DNA from: Rubinisphaera italica | Lineage (GTDB): Bacteria > Planctomycetota > Planctomycetia > Planctomycetales > Planctomycetaceae | Direction of reading: 5' to 3' | DNA: 64,000 nt | Assembly: GCF_007859715.1 (NCBI RefSeq) | Contig: NZ_SJPG01000001.1 | Span: 1,240,001 to 1,304,000, forward strand | Shown: piece after piece, positions 11,419-20,256 of the stretch | Numbering within the stretch: the first letter of the stretch is position 1 | Layout: each line of letters starts with the position of its first letter | The notes under the pieces: generated by a model | Told to the model about the DNA's origin: nothing | Database searches by the model: none | Seen by the model: the letters and a program-made list of their open reading frames with translations, nothing else | Position numbers and translations under genes: made by a program

Positions 11419-11748
11419 TCAGACTAGCCGCTCGTCCTCTTCTCCAATTTGAATTTTACAGCATCCCAGGTTGAGAGATTCTATCGATTCCTGAATGAGA
11501 TTTTTATTGAGGCTGTAATAAATGAAACGCCCCTGACGGCGAGGCGTAACAAACTGACTATGCTTTAAAATTTTGAGGTGATGCGAAACGGTCACGATTT
11601 CAGTTTCGAGGAATTGGGAAATATCAGTGACGGTTAATTCTCCATGCCGTAGCAACCCTACGATTTTCAAACGCAGTGGATCACTTAACGCTTTCAGCCT
11701 TTCGGCACAATACTCTGCCTGAAAAGTATCTTCAGTCAAGTTATCCAT
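11419..11748 (-). CDS. ArsR family winged-helix transcriptional regulator
   Basis: A 109-residue ArsR/SmtB-type repressor. The winged helix-turn-helix spans about 15-90: LKALSDPLRLKIVGLLRHGE, VTDISQFLETEIVTVSHHLKIL (recognition helix VSHHLKIL) and the wing GRFIYYSLN. There is no ELCVCDL-type metal-binding motif in helix 3, so metal sensing by that site is unlikely; two adjacent cysteines sit near the C-terminus (LGCCKIQI). Its start lies 66 bases after the stop of the DUF1559 gene on the same strand, so it could be read from that promoter or its own. No obvious target gene such as a metal efflux pump is next to it. Confidence 0.88.
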   Translation of the reverse strand: MDNLTEDTFQAEYCAERLKALSDPLRLKIVGLLRHGELTVTDISQFLETEIVTVSHHLKILKHSQFVTPRRQGRFIYYSLNKNLIQESIESLNLGCCKIQIGEEDERLV

Positions 11749-11814
11749 AATATCAGCTATCCCAAACCGAGATCATTTTTAGTGGAAGTCGAATGCCAAT
11801 TAGAACATAAAATC

Positions 11815-12762
11815 TTAATATTCGCCAATCACTTCTCCCCCAGCCCGGGATGCGAGAGATTCGTAGACGATATAGTCGATATTCTCAGAGATGAATCTAA
11901 CCGATCCATCGCCGAGTAAATGCTGAGCTCCTCCTTGATGTAAACTTGAAGGGCCCCAGATCTGGTCGATTGAATTTGGAATTGTGCCACCAGTGTAGTA
12001 GTAATTTTCGTGATTGATCGAACTTGAATTTCCCGCCAGTGTCGGAAGTGAGAAATCCGCCCAGCGTGCTGCTACGGTCGCGCTGGTTCCATCAATCCAG
12101 ACAGAAGCACTCTGTTCACGTGTCTCGGCGATCATAATCGTATTGGAGGTGCCATCGGCGATATCTCGAAAACTGGTTTTTGAACCAGGATACATGACGC
12201 CTTCAGCCGAGGTTCCCGGGGCACCCGATAGCCCGTAAACAGTTTTGGCTCCCAAAGCCACATAATTACGAATCGCAAATTTATCGTATCCAACTCCCGT
12301 CGTATACAACGCATCATTGCTGAATTCTTGACCGGAATAACTGGGGCAGCGATAAAACGGTAGAAACTGCGAAGCGGCTCCCTGATTTGCAGGAGCCAGC
12401 GCAGAGACATTGTAATTGATCGAATCCTGCAGATTCCCGGCTTCCAGGAAGGGAAGAATCAAGCTGGCAAAACTATGCAAATGAATGGTGGGATCAGACA
12501 GACTCACGGCCGATGCCGTCGGATATCCCCAGACTCCCTGTCCAAATCCACTCGTACTGCTGGGAGGAAAAACATTGTGTGTGCTTTGATAATTATGCAG
12601 TGCCAGTCCGATTTGCTTCATATTGTTTTTGCAGGACGTTCGACGAGCCGCTTCCCGGGCTTGTTGAACAGCTGGAAGTAACAAGGCAACCAGTATCGCA
12701 ATGATTGCTATCACAACGAGAAGTTCGATTAACGTGAAGGCGTGGCGGATTTGTTTAGGCAT
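11815..12762 (-). CDS. DUF1559 family protein with type IV pilin-like N-terminus
   Basis: A 315-residue DUF1559 protein. The N-terminal [18 protein letters not shown] segment and [20 protein letters not shown] are nearly identical to those of the protein at 10302-11312, while the middle regions differ. Near the C-terminus HQGGAQHLLGDGSVRFISEN is the family signature, and both proteins end GGEVIGEY or GQVIGEF. It is expected to be exported and processed by a prepilin peptidase. It precedes the ArsR gene on the same strand. Its function is unknown, as for the family. Confidence 0.95.
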   Translation of the reverse strand: MPKQIRHAFTLIELLVVIAIIAILVALLLPAVQQAREAARRTSCKNNMKQIGLALHNYQSTHNVFPPSSTSGFGQGVWGYPTASAVSLSDPTIHLHSFASLILPFLEAGNLQDSINYNVSALAPANQGAASQFLPFYRCPSYSGQEFSNDALYTTGVGYDKFAIRNYVALGAKTVYGLSGAPGTSAEGVMYPGSKTSFRDIADGTSNTIMIAETREQSASVWIDGTSATVAARWADFSLPTLAGNSSSINHENYYYTGGTIPNSIDQIWGPSSLHQGGAQHLLGDGSVRFISENIDYIVYESLASRAGGEVIGEY

Positions 12763-12905
12763 TGCATATATCCGTGGAAAGTGGGGCGTGCAGGGGCAGG
12801 ATACTCTTATGAACTTAAGAATAATAAATTATCAGTCTGTAAGAGGGTCGTCAAGGCAATGAGTAAATTTCTTCAGTGCGAGAGAGCACGATTTCGATGC
12901 TAATG

Positions 12906-12944
12906 CAAAAAGCAAGCGAGTGTTTGGTTAACACCCACTTGCTT
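12906..12944 (-). terminator. Rho-independent terminator after the sulfatase
   Basis: On the minus strand AAGCAAGTGGGTGTT, a short loop and AACACTCGCTTGCTT (two mismatched positions) are followed by a run of Ts. It lies about 30 bases after the stop codon of the sulfatase at 12976 and points the same way, so it probably ends the sugar-cluster transcript. Confidence 0.8.
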
Positions 12945-12975
12945 AATGATTCCGTATCGAGACCGTTAACTAAAT

Positions 12976-14526
12976 CTATTGAGCTTGATCCCACAACCGG
13001 TAGGGGTCATCCAGGCGTTGCATTTCTTTTGCCAGCAGAGCTTCCATCTCGGCGAGTTTTTTGGCGTACTTAGGATCGTCTGCCAGATTGATCTGATGTT
13101 CTTCTGGCTTCGCTCCAGTGAGTTCCTGAAGCTTTTGAGAATGATGTTCCTGCAGGAATTCATGCGGATTCTCTTTCAGATTGATCAGTTGAGTCTCGCG
13201 AACGGTTCCATCCAGGACATCGTACTTGATCAGCTTCCAGTCTCCCTTTCGAACACTTCGCATTCCCGGTTTTGTGCCGCCACAATAGACGCCGAAGAGT
13301 GTGTCGCGGACTGTTGATTCCTGTCCTTCGAGCACTTTTCGAAAACTGATTCCTTCATTGGACTCTGGAGGGGTAATGCCAGCGAAGTCACACAAAGTGG
13401 CCAGGGTGTCCAGCAGATAAATATTTCCTTGAACTCGTTTCCCTGCTGGCAGACCTGGACCTTTCACAATGTAGGGAACACGCCAGGTATGTTCGTATAG
13501 ATTTTGTTTCCCCTGAAGTCCATGTCGTCCAATAGCCATGCCGTGGTCAGAGGTGTAGACGATATATGTGTTTTCGAGTTCTCCCATCGCTTCCAGCTTT
13601 TTGAGAACTCGGTCGATTTGCTGATCAATATTTTCGCTGCAGGCAAATTCGCGTCCCAGTTCATTGCGGATCGTGAGCGGGTCACGTCGTTTCCAGACAC
13701 CACTCACGGCAACTTCATCACGCAAATTAGGATGGCCGTGATGGAAAGGATGTTCAGGAAGATAATTGATCGGCAGAGCAGGTTGCTTATCGTTTTTTGG
13801 GGGATAAGTGTTCGGGTCGCTGTGGTTGACTGCTCCATATTTCTCCAGCAAATCGGGGCGACCATCGCGCGTATCGTGAGGATGTGAAAAGCCGAAGTAA
13901 ATTAGAAAAGGATCTTCATCTTTACTGGACTCTCGATCGCCCAGATATTCGAGCACCTGCTTGGCATGCCAGGCACTTCCCGACTCTGCAGTGCCGCCTC
14001 GTTTGGTGGCATCGTGTCTAATGGAAAACTTTTTATTGGCTGCTTCATAACTGTTTCCGTTTTTACAGGTTCGCATTGTGTCGTAACCAGCTCGATTGAA
14101 AACGGCAGCCATCGTGTAATCTGCCAGATCCGGAGGGACTAGTTGATCTTTACCAATGTGAGGATTGTTTTGCGTTCTCTTGCTCCGATCAGGAATATGC
14201 CAGACAGTACGACCGCTCATCACCATGTGACGCGATGGCGTGCAGACTGCTCCCGACCAGGATCCCATTTGATAGGCTCGATCAACAACAACGCCTTCTG
14301 CTGCCAGCCGATCAATCGTCGGCGTTTCTAATGACGTGCTTTCATTATATACTCTCAAGTCAAACGGAGATTGATCATCGACAATAATGAATAGAATATT
14401 AGGGCTTTTAGAAACGGCCTTTTCTCCAAAGGTCATGTTTGGCAGAACCAGCAGACAGGCGATAACAAGACTGGGAAACAGTGTCCAGTTTTGGAAAGAA
14501 AACAAATCGCGTTTTGGTTGAAGCAT
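12976..14526 (-). CDS. Secreted sulfatase (formylglycine-dependent)
   Basis: A 516-residue sulfatase. A signal segment near 17-34 (PSLVIACLLVLPNMTFG) leads to the metal-binding start NILFIIVDDQSP (Asp50, Asp51), and the formylglycine motif is CTPSRHMVMSGR with Cys95. Further metal and substrate-site segments are YFGFSHPHDTRDGRPD and YTSDHGMAIGRHGLQGKQ. Sulfatases of this class hydrolyse sulfate esters on carbohydrates after conversion of the cysteine to formylglycine. It lies 91 bases after the tagaturonate epimerase-like gene on the same strand and is followed by a terminator, so it looks like the last gene of the sugar operon. A role in removing sulfate from an algal sugar such as L-galactose or L-fucose sulfate is inferred from context. 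Confidence 0.92.
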   Translation of the reverse strand: MLQPKRDLFSFQNWTLFPSLVIACLLVLPNMTFGEKAVSKSPNILFIIVDDQSPFDLRVYNESTSLETPTIDRLAAEGVVVDRAYQMGSWSGAVCTPSRHMVMSGRTVWHIPDRSKRTQNNPHIGKDQLVPPDLADYTMAAVFNRAGYDTMRTCKNGNSYEAANKKFSIRHDATKRGGTAESGSAWHAKQVLEYLGDRESSKDEDPFLIYFGFSHPHDTRDGRPDLLEKYGAVNHSDPNTYPPKNDKQPALPINYLPEHPFHHGHPNLRDEVAVSGVWKRRDPLTIRNELGREFACSENIDQQIDRVLKKLEAMGELENTYIVYTSDHGMAIGRHGLQGKQNLYEHTWRVPYIVKGPGLPAGKRVQGNIYLLDTLATLCDFAGITPPESNEGISFRKVLEGQESTVRDTLFGVYCGGTKPGMRSVRKGDWKLIKYDVLDGTVRETQLINLKENPHEFLQEHHSQKLQELTGAKPEEHQINLADDPKYAKKLAEMEALLAKEMQRLDDPYRLWDQAQ

Positions 14527-14617
14527 TGTCTAAATCTCTCTCGGCTCTGATGAATAGAAAATGATCGAGGAATAGATAAGTTAACAGTTATGTGAAGTGT
14601 TGTCGTTAGAAAACCTG

Positions 14618-15895
14618 TTAATATTCATTAAGTGCTTCTAAATGACGTGCGAAATGATCGGCCAGAACTTCTTTGTACGTGTCTGGATGTGACTCCAGAA
14701 CGGATCGGATAGCAGGACCCAGATCGGCATCGGTTAAGGTTGAGCCGAATGTGCAATGCAGAATTTGTCGTCCCGGTTCGGTGAAGCCTTTCCCTTGTGG
14801 TACATCGCACCAGCGTTCGAGATAGACTTGTTCGAGTTTAGTCACATTCAGATCGCTTTCATCAGGTACCTCTGCATTCGTAGCAGAAACGTGGTAGGTC
14901 GCTTTGTCGGTATCGTAACGTTCGCGCCCAAAGCGAACGATGCTGCGAAACAGGGCTTCATCGTGCCGGGCGACAACACGAAGTGCTTCCAGATAACTGG
15001 TTCCAGCCGTCTTGACATGAAACCGTCCCTTCGTCGCTCGTGCCAGAGCCGGGTACATGGAGATTTTGTCGGAGCCGGAATGCAGGCTCAATTTATAAGG
15101 CCCAAGCAATTCTGCGATGGCGGCATGATCGTTCAATGACGACTCCAATGCGTCGACATCTCCTTTGTAATCGACACCTTTTTCCAACTCGCCGATGAAT
15201 CGAGGGGCCAGACTGACGAGTTTCATTTCACCTTTAAGGCACTGATCCGCAATGATGTAGTGCTCTGCCAAAGTGGTTGGCTGATCGGTTTCATCGACAG
15301 ACAATTCTATCTCATATTCACGCAGTAATTTCTCGTGGACATTGCGAATGTGATCTGCCAAACTTAATGCTTTCTGAATGGCAGCACCATATTTCACGGC
15401 TGCCCGCATACAAACTTCTTCCGTCAGATCAATTTTTGTTCCTGTGGATAATTGCAAAGACTTTCCGACATAAGAGTCGTACCAGGGAGCTGAGTTTTTG
15501 ACTTGTTCGAATTTTTCTTTCACCTGAGCTTCGGAGTAGTCGTCCGCTTTCTGATCGACTTCGCCGGACGGATCGAGCGTGAAAAACGTGAAGCCAGCTT
15601 CGGCAGTGACATTCACATCGTCCGGTGTTTTCAAATGATCGGCGTCGGCTCCAATTCGCCCTGTCCAGCCTGAACTGATCGCTCCATTCATCGCATCACA
15701 CATCACCTGAGTGGCCGTTCGTTTGGTGCGAGTCATTTCTCGAATTGACTGCTGAGGAAAAATCGGCTCGATACTGCCCCCGGCACGTTTCATTGCTTCG
15801 ACATGACCGGGAGTTGCCAGGCCAATTCGATCGCCAAATCCAAAGCTGGGAGCCAGTCCGAGTGTGACGCAGTGGTGTTTGTTTTGTTCGGGCAT
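14618..15895 (-). CDS. uxaE: Tagaturonate epimerase family protein (UxaE-like)
   Basis: A 425-residue protein resembling the tagaturonate/fructuronate epimerase (UxaE) family. The N-terminal block GLAPSFGFGDRIGLATPGH is characteristic, followed by QQSIREMTRTKRTATQVM. Later segments include YKLSLHSGSDKISMYP (His and Asp, likely metal or catalytic residues), FHVKTAGTSYLEALRVVA, and near the C-terminus RQILHCTFGSTL. The family interconverts D-tagaturonate and D-fructuronate at C3 with a metal ion. No other UxaC/UxaB gene is present in the window. Its neighbours are a galactonate dehydrogenase-like enzyme upstream and a sulfatase downstream on the same strand, which fits a route passing through tagaturonate. 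The family call rests on recall of conserved blocks and is fairly secure; the exact substrate is inferred. Confidence 0.75.
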   Translation of the reverse strand: MPEQNKHHCVTLGLAPSFGFGDRIGLATPGHVEAMKRAGGSIEPIFPQQSIREMTRTKRTATQVMCDAMNGAISSGWTGRIGADADHLKTPDDVNVTAEAGFTFFTLDPSGEVDQKADDYSEAQVKEKFEQVKNSAPWYDSYVGKSLQLSTGTKIDLTEEVCMRAAVKYGAAIQKALSLADHIRNVHEKLLREYEIELSVDETDQPTTLAEHYIIADQCLKGEMKLVSLAPRFIGELEKGVDYKGDVDALESSLNDHAAIAELLGPYKLSLHSGSDKISMYPALARATKGRFHVKTAGTSYLEALRVVARHDEALFRSIVRFGRERYDTDKATYHVSATNAEVPDESDLNVTKLEQVYLERWCDVPQGKGFTEPGRQILHCTFGSTLTDADLGPAIRSVLESHPDTYKEVLADHFARHLEALNEY

Positions 15896-16193
15896 TCTAT
15901 TTTGCTTTCCTAAAGAAGTACGTCTTTTTTATTGAAATATCTTTGCGGGGTGTATCGTGAGGCGTCAAAAGAATAAGGGATGCGACCGTCTTCCCATCTC
16001 TTTGAAAACAATTAAGTTTCCTTCTCCCACGGGAACGGTGAACTATCCTTTTCCCAGGGGAGAAGGTGGCCGAAGGCCGGATGAGGGGATTCCTTCGACG
16101 TTCTTGCTGCAATCAACACCGATTGCCCTCTCCCTGAGGGAGAGATGACCCGTATGTACTGAATCGATAAATGTTTACTCGGATAGATATCAT
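15896..16193. other. Intergenic spacer inside the sugar cluster
   Basis: The 298-base gap between the zinc dehydrogenase and the epimerase-like gene is long for an operon. It is largely filled by the hairpin-rich repeat at 16020-16147. Transcripts crossing it would carry several stem-loops. Confidence 0.6.
16020..16147. repeat. REP-like cluster of short palindromes
   Basis: Several short palindromes lie in tandem: CCTTTTCCC-AGGGGAGAAGG, GGCC-GAA-GGCC within a GGTGGCCGAAGGCCGGATGAGG context, and CTCTCCC-TGA-GGGAGAG. The sequence type, with CTCTCCC/GGGAGAG and ATGAGGGG motifs, recalls dispersed intergenic repeats found in many bacterial genomes. There is no second copy of the whole block in this window, so the repeat status is inferred from its form. 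Confidence 0.55.
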
Positions 16194-17222
16194 TCAAGGT
16201 AATTCGATCACCGCTTTGATCACACCCGACTCCGGTCGTGTGAAGGTCTCAAACTCGTCAATCACTTTATCAAAGGTTGTCCGGTGTGTGATCCAGGGGG
16301 TCGTGTTGATCGTGCCGTCTTCGATCAGACTGATGATGCGGGCGAAGTCAGACGATAACGCATTTCGACTGGCCATCAGCGTCAATTCGCGGCGGTGCAT
16401 CACCGGGGCATGCGGGAATTCCAGGTTTTGCTGACTGATGCCAACATAGACGACACGCCCGGCAAAAGCCGCCAGTTCCAGTGATCGAACCATCGATCCG
16501 TTGTGTCCGGTCGCATCGATCACCACATCGGCTCGTTGACCATTCGTCATTTCTTCGAGTGTAGAAAGATCACTTTCATTATTCTGAATCAGAATGGTGT
16601 CGGGCACTCCCATTTTTTCACGGACGAATTCGAGTCGCGAATCACTCAAATCGGCAACAATCGGTCGTGCTCCTGAGATTTTGACGAATTCCAGAGCAGA
16701 CAATCCAATCGGCCCGGCTCCGATAATCAAAACCGTTTCCCCTTTCTTGGGAGCAGCACGGTCAACGGCGTGGCATCCGATAGCTAGAGTTTCTACCAGA
16801 GCGGCTTGTTCATATTTGAGATTGTTTGCCGGGTGTAATTTTCTGGCGGGAAGAATAATCCGATCAGTTAATCCTCCATCGCACATAACTCCCAAGGTTT
16901 TGTGATGTTCACAACAGTTCGTGAACCCTCTTTGACAGGAATAACACTTCTGGCAATTCAAATATGGCTCGACTGCACAGTGGTCGCCGACTTTGATGTT
17001 TGTAACATCGCTACCCACTTCCAGAACTTCGACGCCAAGTTCGTGACCGGGAATGCGGGGATAAGAAAAGAAAGGCATTTTGCCGAGATATCCGCCGACG
17101 TCAGTTCCACAAATGCCGACACGATGTACTCGCACCAGAGCTTCGCCGTCGCCAGGTGCTTTCGGTTCCGGAATGTCAATCATCCGCCAGACTTTCGGAT
17201 TTTCCAGTTGAAGTGCTTTCAT
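16194..17222 (-). CDS. Zinc-dependent alcohol dehydrogenase, L-galactonate 5-dehydrogenase (LgoD/YjjN)-like
   Basis: A 342-residue medium-chain dehydrogenase. Catalytic zinc ligands are Cys38 (GICGTD) and His60-Glu61 (PRIPGHE); structural zinc cysteines are 90, 93, 96 and 104; the NAD-binding Rossmann motif is IIGAGPIGLSA. From memory it closely resembles E. coli YjjN/LgoD in several blocks: GICGTDVGGYLGKMPFFSYP, the CCEHHKTLGVMCDGG region and LTLMASRNALSSDFARI. YjjN oxidises L-galactonate to D-tagaturonate. The neighbouring L-galactose dehydrogenase-like and tagaturonate epimerase-like genes supply the steps before and after, which supports this substrate. Oxidation of L-fuconate is an alternative. 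It starts 104 bases after the stop of the aldo/keto reductase gene. Confidence 0.82.
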   Translation of the reverse strand: MKALQLENPKVWRMIDIPEPKAPGDGEALVRVHRVGICGTDVGGYLGKMPFFSYPRIPGHELGVEVLEVGSDVTNIKVGDHCAVEPYLNCQKCYSCQRGFTNCCEHHKTLGVMCDGGLTDRIILPARKLHPANNLKYEQAALVETLAIGCHAVDRAAPKKGETVLIIGAGPIGLSALEFVKISGARPIVADLSDSRLEFVREKMGVPDTILIQNNESDLSTLEEMTNGQRADVVIDATGHNGSMVRSLELAAFAGRVVYVGISQQNLEFPHAPVMHRRELTLMASRNALSSDFARIISLIEDGTINTTPWITHRTTFDKVIDEFETFTRPESGVIKAVIELP

Positions 17223-17326
17223 GATTTATTCTTTATGAAGAGACCGCTATGTGGTAGTAATAAATAGAGCCACGCTGAACTGAACGTACCCGAGTCCTGA
17301 CTGACTCGGCTCGCCTGTAGAATTAG

Positions 17327-18268
17327 TTAATTATTTTCCGGTAATCCCTCTTTGTGACCGATGTTCATGACGGGTTCGAAAATTGCTTCTACGTCTTTGA
17401 GCAATTGCTGATCGAGCGGTTCCTCCAGCCATTTTTTCCATTTGCGGATGTTGTCTGGATTGGCACTGCCAGCAACGGTGGTCGCCATATCGGGATTGGC
17501 ACAGGAAAACTGCAGTGCCAGTTGTGCGATATCGACTCCCTGTTTCTGACAAAACTCGGCTGCATTGCGAGCAGCTGCTTTCACTTCTTCTGGTTCTTTT
17601 AACCAGTCTGGGGGAGCGGTTTGCGTTAACAGTCTTGCTGAGAAAGGCCCGGCATTCATGATGCCGATGCCTTTGGATTTTAATTCAGGCACCATCTCTT
17701 CAGCAAAGCGTCGGTTTTGGAGTGTGTACTGGTTATAAGAAAGCACACAATCAATATCACATTGGGCAGTAATCTCTCGGAAAATTTTCATGGGATATCC
17801 GCTGATCCCGAAGTACCGCACTTTTCCAGACTCTTTGATCTTTTTCAAAGCGGGTATGGTTTCTTCAACAATCTGATCGAGTGGTACGAATTCAATGTCG
17901 TGACACAATACGATATCAAGATGATCTGTCCCTAATCGATGTAGACTGACATCGACACTTTCCGCCACGCGTTTAGCAGAGAAGTCAAAATGTTGCAGGT
18001 CGTATCGTCCCAGTTTTGTACAGAGCAGGTATTCATCGCGAGGAACACCTCGCAAGGCGATGCCGAGCAGGACTTCCGACATGCCGCGTCCGTAAAATGG
18101 CGAGGTGTCCAGAAAATTGATTTCACAATCCAAAGCGGTGTGAACACTTTCGATCGCCTGATCGAGTTGAACACTGCGAAATTCCTGTCCGAGCGAAGAG
18201 GCTCCAAAACTGAGGATGGGAAGTTCGAGATCGGTCTGTCCGAGTTTTCGCGTCTGCATCTGAGCCAA
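17327..18268 (-). CDS. Aldo/keto reductase, L-galactose/L-fucose 1-dehydrogenase-like
   Basis: A 313-residue aldo/keto reductase with the catalytic tetrad Asp54, Tyr59, Lys85 and His123. It shares distinctive blocks with plant L-galactose dehydrogenase as I recall it: LSFGASSLG, INFLDTSPFYG, DFSAKRVAESVDVSL, LCHDIEFVPLDQIVEETIPAL and the tail VEAIFEPVMNIGHKEGLPEN. These enzymes oxidise L-galactose, and in bacteria often L-fucose, at C1 to the lactone using NAD(P). It is the first minus-strand gene of the sugar cluster and is divergent from the AraC regulator with 116 bases between, as expected of a regulated promoter. Other aldo/keto reductase activities cannot be ruled out by sequence alone. 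Confidence 0.85.
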   Translation of the reverse strand: MAQMQTRKLGQTDLELPILSFGASSLGQEFRSVQLDQAIESVHTALDCEINFLDTSPFYGRGMSEVLLGIALRGVPRDEYLLCTKLGRYDLQHFDFSAKRVAESVDVSLHRLGTDHLDIVLCHDIEFVPLDQIVEETIPALKKIKESGKVRYFGISGYPMKIFREITAQCDIDCVLSYNQYTLQNRRFAEEMVPELKSKGIGIMNAGPFSARLLTQTAPPDWLKEPEEVKAAARNAAEFCQKQGVDIAQLALQFSCANPDMATTVAGSANPDNIRKWKKWLEEPLDQQLLKDVEAIFEPVMNIGHKEGLPENN

Positions 18269-18343
18269 TCCTGTTTATGTTGGAGTTTGTTAGTAAGTAT
18301 TGATTCTCATTGAATTATGGAGCAATACTTTCCGATGTGAATA

Positions 18344-18361
18344 GCAGGACTTGACTCCTGC
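18344..18361. promoter_or_regulatory. Perfect inverted repeat in the AKR/AraC divergent promoter region
   Basis: GCAGGA-CTTGAC-TCCTGC lies in the 116-base region between the divergent aldo/keto reductase and AraC genes, 23 bases before the AraC start. It could be an operator or a 5' leader hairpin. The loop contains TTGAC, which also resembles a -35 box. Confidence 0.35.
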
Positions 18362-18384
18362 ATGTCAATTCTTAACCTGTCTGA

Positions 18385-19272
18385 ATGGCAAAACAGAATC
18401 AGGAATCACAGGTCGAACCCACATTTGTCTCTCAACAGGTGACTGATGCGCGTCGGTACTATCTCAATTTGAATCCCGATCCTAACAGACCGTTGTCGGT
18501 CGTTTGTGGTGGTGTTGAACGGATGCGGCCAGAGTACGTGGTGAAGCGTGTCGATTTTCCCTTTTATGCAATTGAAATTGTTGTGGAAGGGGAGGGGAGT
18601 CTGAATCTGAATGGGAAAATGTCTCCGTTGGGGCCGGGCTCAGTCTTTGCATATGGTCCCGGCGTGCAGCATACCATTCAAAACGATCCACAGAACCGGA
18701 TGCGGAAATATTACGTCGATCTGTCAGGAAAACAGGTCGAGACGCTACTTCAGGAAACGGGATTGATACCTTGGAGAGTGATGAAGATTTTTGCAATTCA
18801 CGAGTTCATCGATCTGTTTGAAATGCTTGATCGGGAAGCCAGAGAAGACAGTTCTGTTTCATACGCAGTTTGCGAGACCCTGGCTCGATTGTTACTGCTG
18901 AAGATCACACAGCGAACTGTCGCGAATGGTGGGAACTTGCCGCGTTCCTTTGAGACTTATCAAAGAATACGAACACATCTGGAAAAACATTACCTGCGAT
19001 TAAACACGATTGAAGAAGCCGCGCAGGAATGTCATGTCAGTTCGATTTATCTCTCTCGATTGTTTAAGAAGTTCGCAGGAGCCGGGGCATATCAATTTCT
19101 GCTCCGGCTGAAAATGAATTCTGCTGCCGAGTTACTGCTCGATGAAGGCCTGCTTGTGAAACAAGTGGCCGCTCATTTGGGTTATCCAGACGCCTTTCAG
19201 TTTTCCCGAGCGTTCAAAAGAATTTACGGCGTTCCTCCGAAACAGTTACTCGATTCACGCCATTTGAGATAG
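18385..19272 (+). CDS. AraC family transcriptional regulator
   Basis: A 295-residue regulator. The N-terminal half is a cupin-like sugar-sensing domain (FYAIEIVVEGEGSLNLNG, LGPGSVFAYGPGVQHTI). The C-terminal half, about 190-290, has the two AraC helix-turn-helices: LNTIEEAAQECHVSSIYLSRLFKK and KQVAAHLGYPDAFQFSRAFKR followed by YGVPPKQL. It is divergent from the L-galactose dehydrogenase-like gene and convergent with the lactonase-like gene, so it most likely activates the surrounding sugar-acid genes in response to the sugar or an intermediate. The target and ligand are inferred from position. Confidence 0.92.
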   Translation: MAKQNQESQVEPTFVSQQVTDARRYYLNLNPDPNRPLSVVCGGVERMRPEYVVKRVDFPFYAIEIVVEGEGSLNLNGKMSPLGPGSVFAYGPGVQHTIQNDPQNRMRKYYVDLSGKQVETLLQETGLIPWRVMKIFAIHEFIDLFEMLDREAREDSSVSYAVCETLARLLLLKITQRTVANGGNLPRSFETYQRIRTHLEKHYLRLNTIEEAAQECHVSSIYLSRLFKKFAGAGAYQFLLRLKMNSAAELLLDEGLLVKQVAAHLGYPDAFQFSRAFKRIYGVPPKQLLDSRHLR

Positions 19273-19419
19273 CAACATAGTACAAGCACGAAGCGCAAAC
19301 GAGTGTGTCAATTGAACTCAGGGCTCACATTTAAGCTTCATGCTTGAACTCCACAGTAGTCCCCGATGAAGATTGAGAACAATGAAGCAGTGAGTTAGAT
19401 TCTTCTGACGATGTCTGAA

Positions 19420-20256
19420 CTACGAAGTGGTTTTCAGTTCATAAGCTTTTTCACAGTTCTCTCTAAAGAACTGATTATGTTCTGCCTGAGATAATTCCCC
19501 AGCGAATTCTTTCACGGCATCGACCCACTGGTTGTATTCTGTTTCCAAGAGGCAGACAGGCCAGTCGCTGCCATACATTATGCGTTGCGGACCAAATGCT
19601 TCAATTGCCATATCCCAATATGGCTTCAACATAGCAACCGACCAGGGTTGTGATTTCACTTCGGTCGTGAGTCCAGAAAATTTGACGGAGACATTCTGTC
19701 TCTTTGCGAGATCCTTAATATCGCGTGCCCAATCTGAATCATAGTGATCTTTGTGTATTCGAGGCTTCGCCAGATGATCCAGCACAAAGACTTGTTCGGG
19801 ATGCAGATCGACAAATTGAATCGACTCTTTCAATTGATGAGGAAACATGAGCAGGTCATATACGAGGCCCGTTTCAAGCAGTGCGTCAATTCCTCGATTG
19901 AAAACAGAATCTAATAAGAAACCATCGGTCTCATCCTGCACCACATGCCTGACGCCGACCAGTTTGGGATGGTGAGCATACTGGTCGAGAGTCGATGTGA
20001 GATCTTTAGACTTCAATGGCACCCAGCCGACAACACCTCGAATGAAATCGGAATCCTCAGCGAGTTCCAGTAACCAGCTTGTTTCGTCGAGAGTTTGTCT
20101 GGCCTGGACAGAAATGACTCCCGAGATACCGGATGGTTGAGCGACATCTATAAGGTTCTGAGGCAGAAAACTATGGGCAATTTTCTGCATCCCTTCTCCA
20201 ATCCAGGGATATTGGTCGGACGAGTAATTCCAGAAGTGATGATGGGAGTCAATCAT
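19420..20256 (-). CDS. Amidohydrolase family sugar lactonase (L-fucono/L-galactonolactonase-like)
   Basis: A 278-residue metal-dependent hydrolase of the amidohydrolase-2 (PF04909) type. The N-terminus MIDSHHHFWNYSSDQYPWI has the HxH metal site and the typical HFWD/N...YPWI block of the COG3618 lactonases; other marks are VLDHLAKP, VSVKFSGLTTEV and IMYGSDWPVC with the metal-binding Asp. Family members hydrolyse L-fuconolactone, L-rhamnonolactone, L-galactonolactone or related lactones. The start at 20254-20256 was chosen because it begins exactly at the conserved motif; an open frame extends 72 codons upstream but encodes no family sequence. It supplies the missing lactone-opening step between the aldo/keto reductase and the zinc dehydrogenase. 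Its promoter is separate from theirs. Confidence 0.87.
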   Translation of the reverse strand: MIDSHHHFWNYSSDQYPWIGEGMQKIAHSFLPQNLIDVAQPSGISGVISVQARQTLDETSWLLELAEDSDFIRGVVGWVPLKSKDLTSTLDQYAHHPKLVGVRHVVQDETDGFLLDSVFNRGIDALLETGLVYDLLMFPHQLKESIQFVDLHPEQVFVLDHLAKPRIHKDHYDSDWARDIKDLAKRQNVSVKFSGLTTEVKSQPWSVAMLKPYWDMAIEAFGPQRIMYGSDWPVCLLETEYNQWVDAVKEFAGELSQAEHNQFFRENCEKAYELKTTS

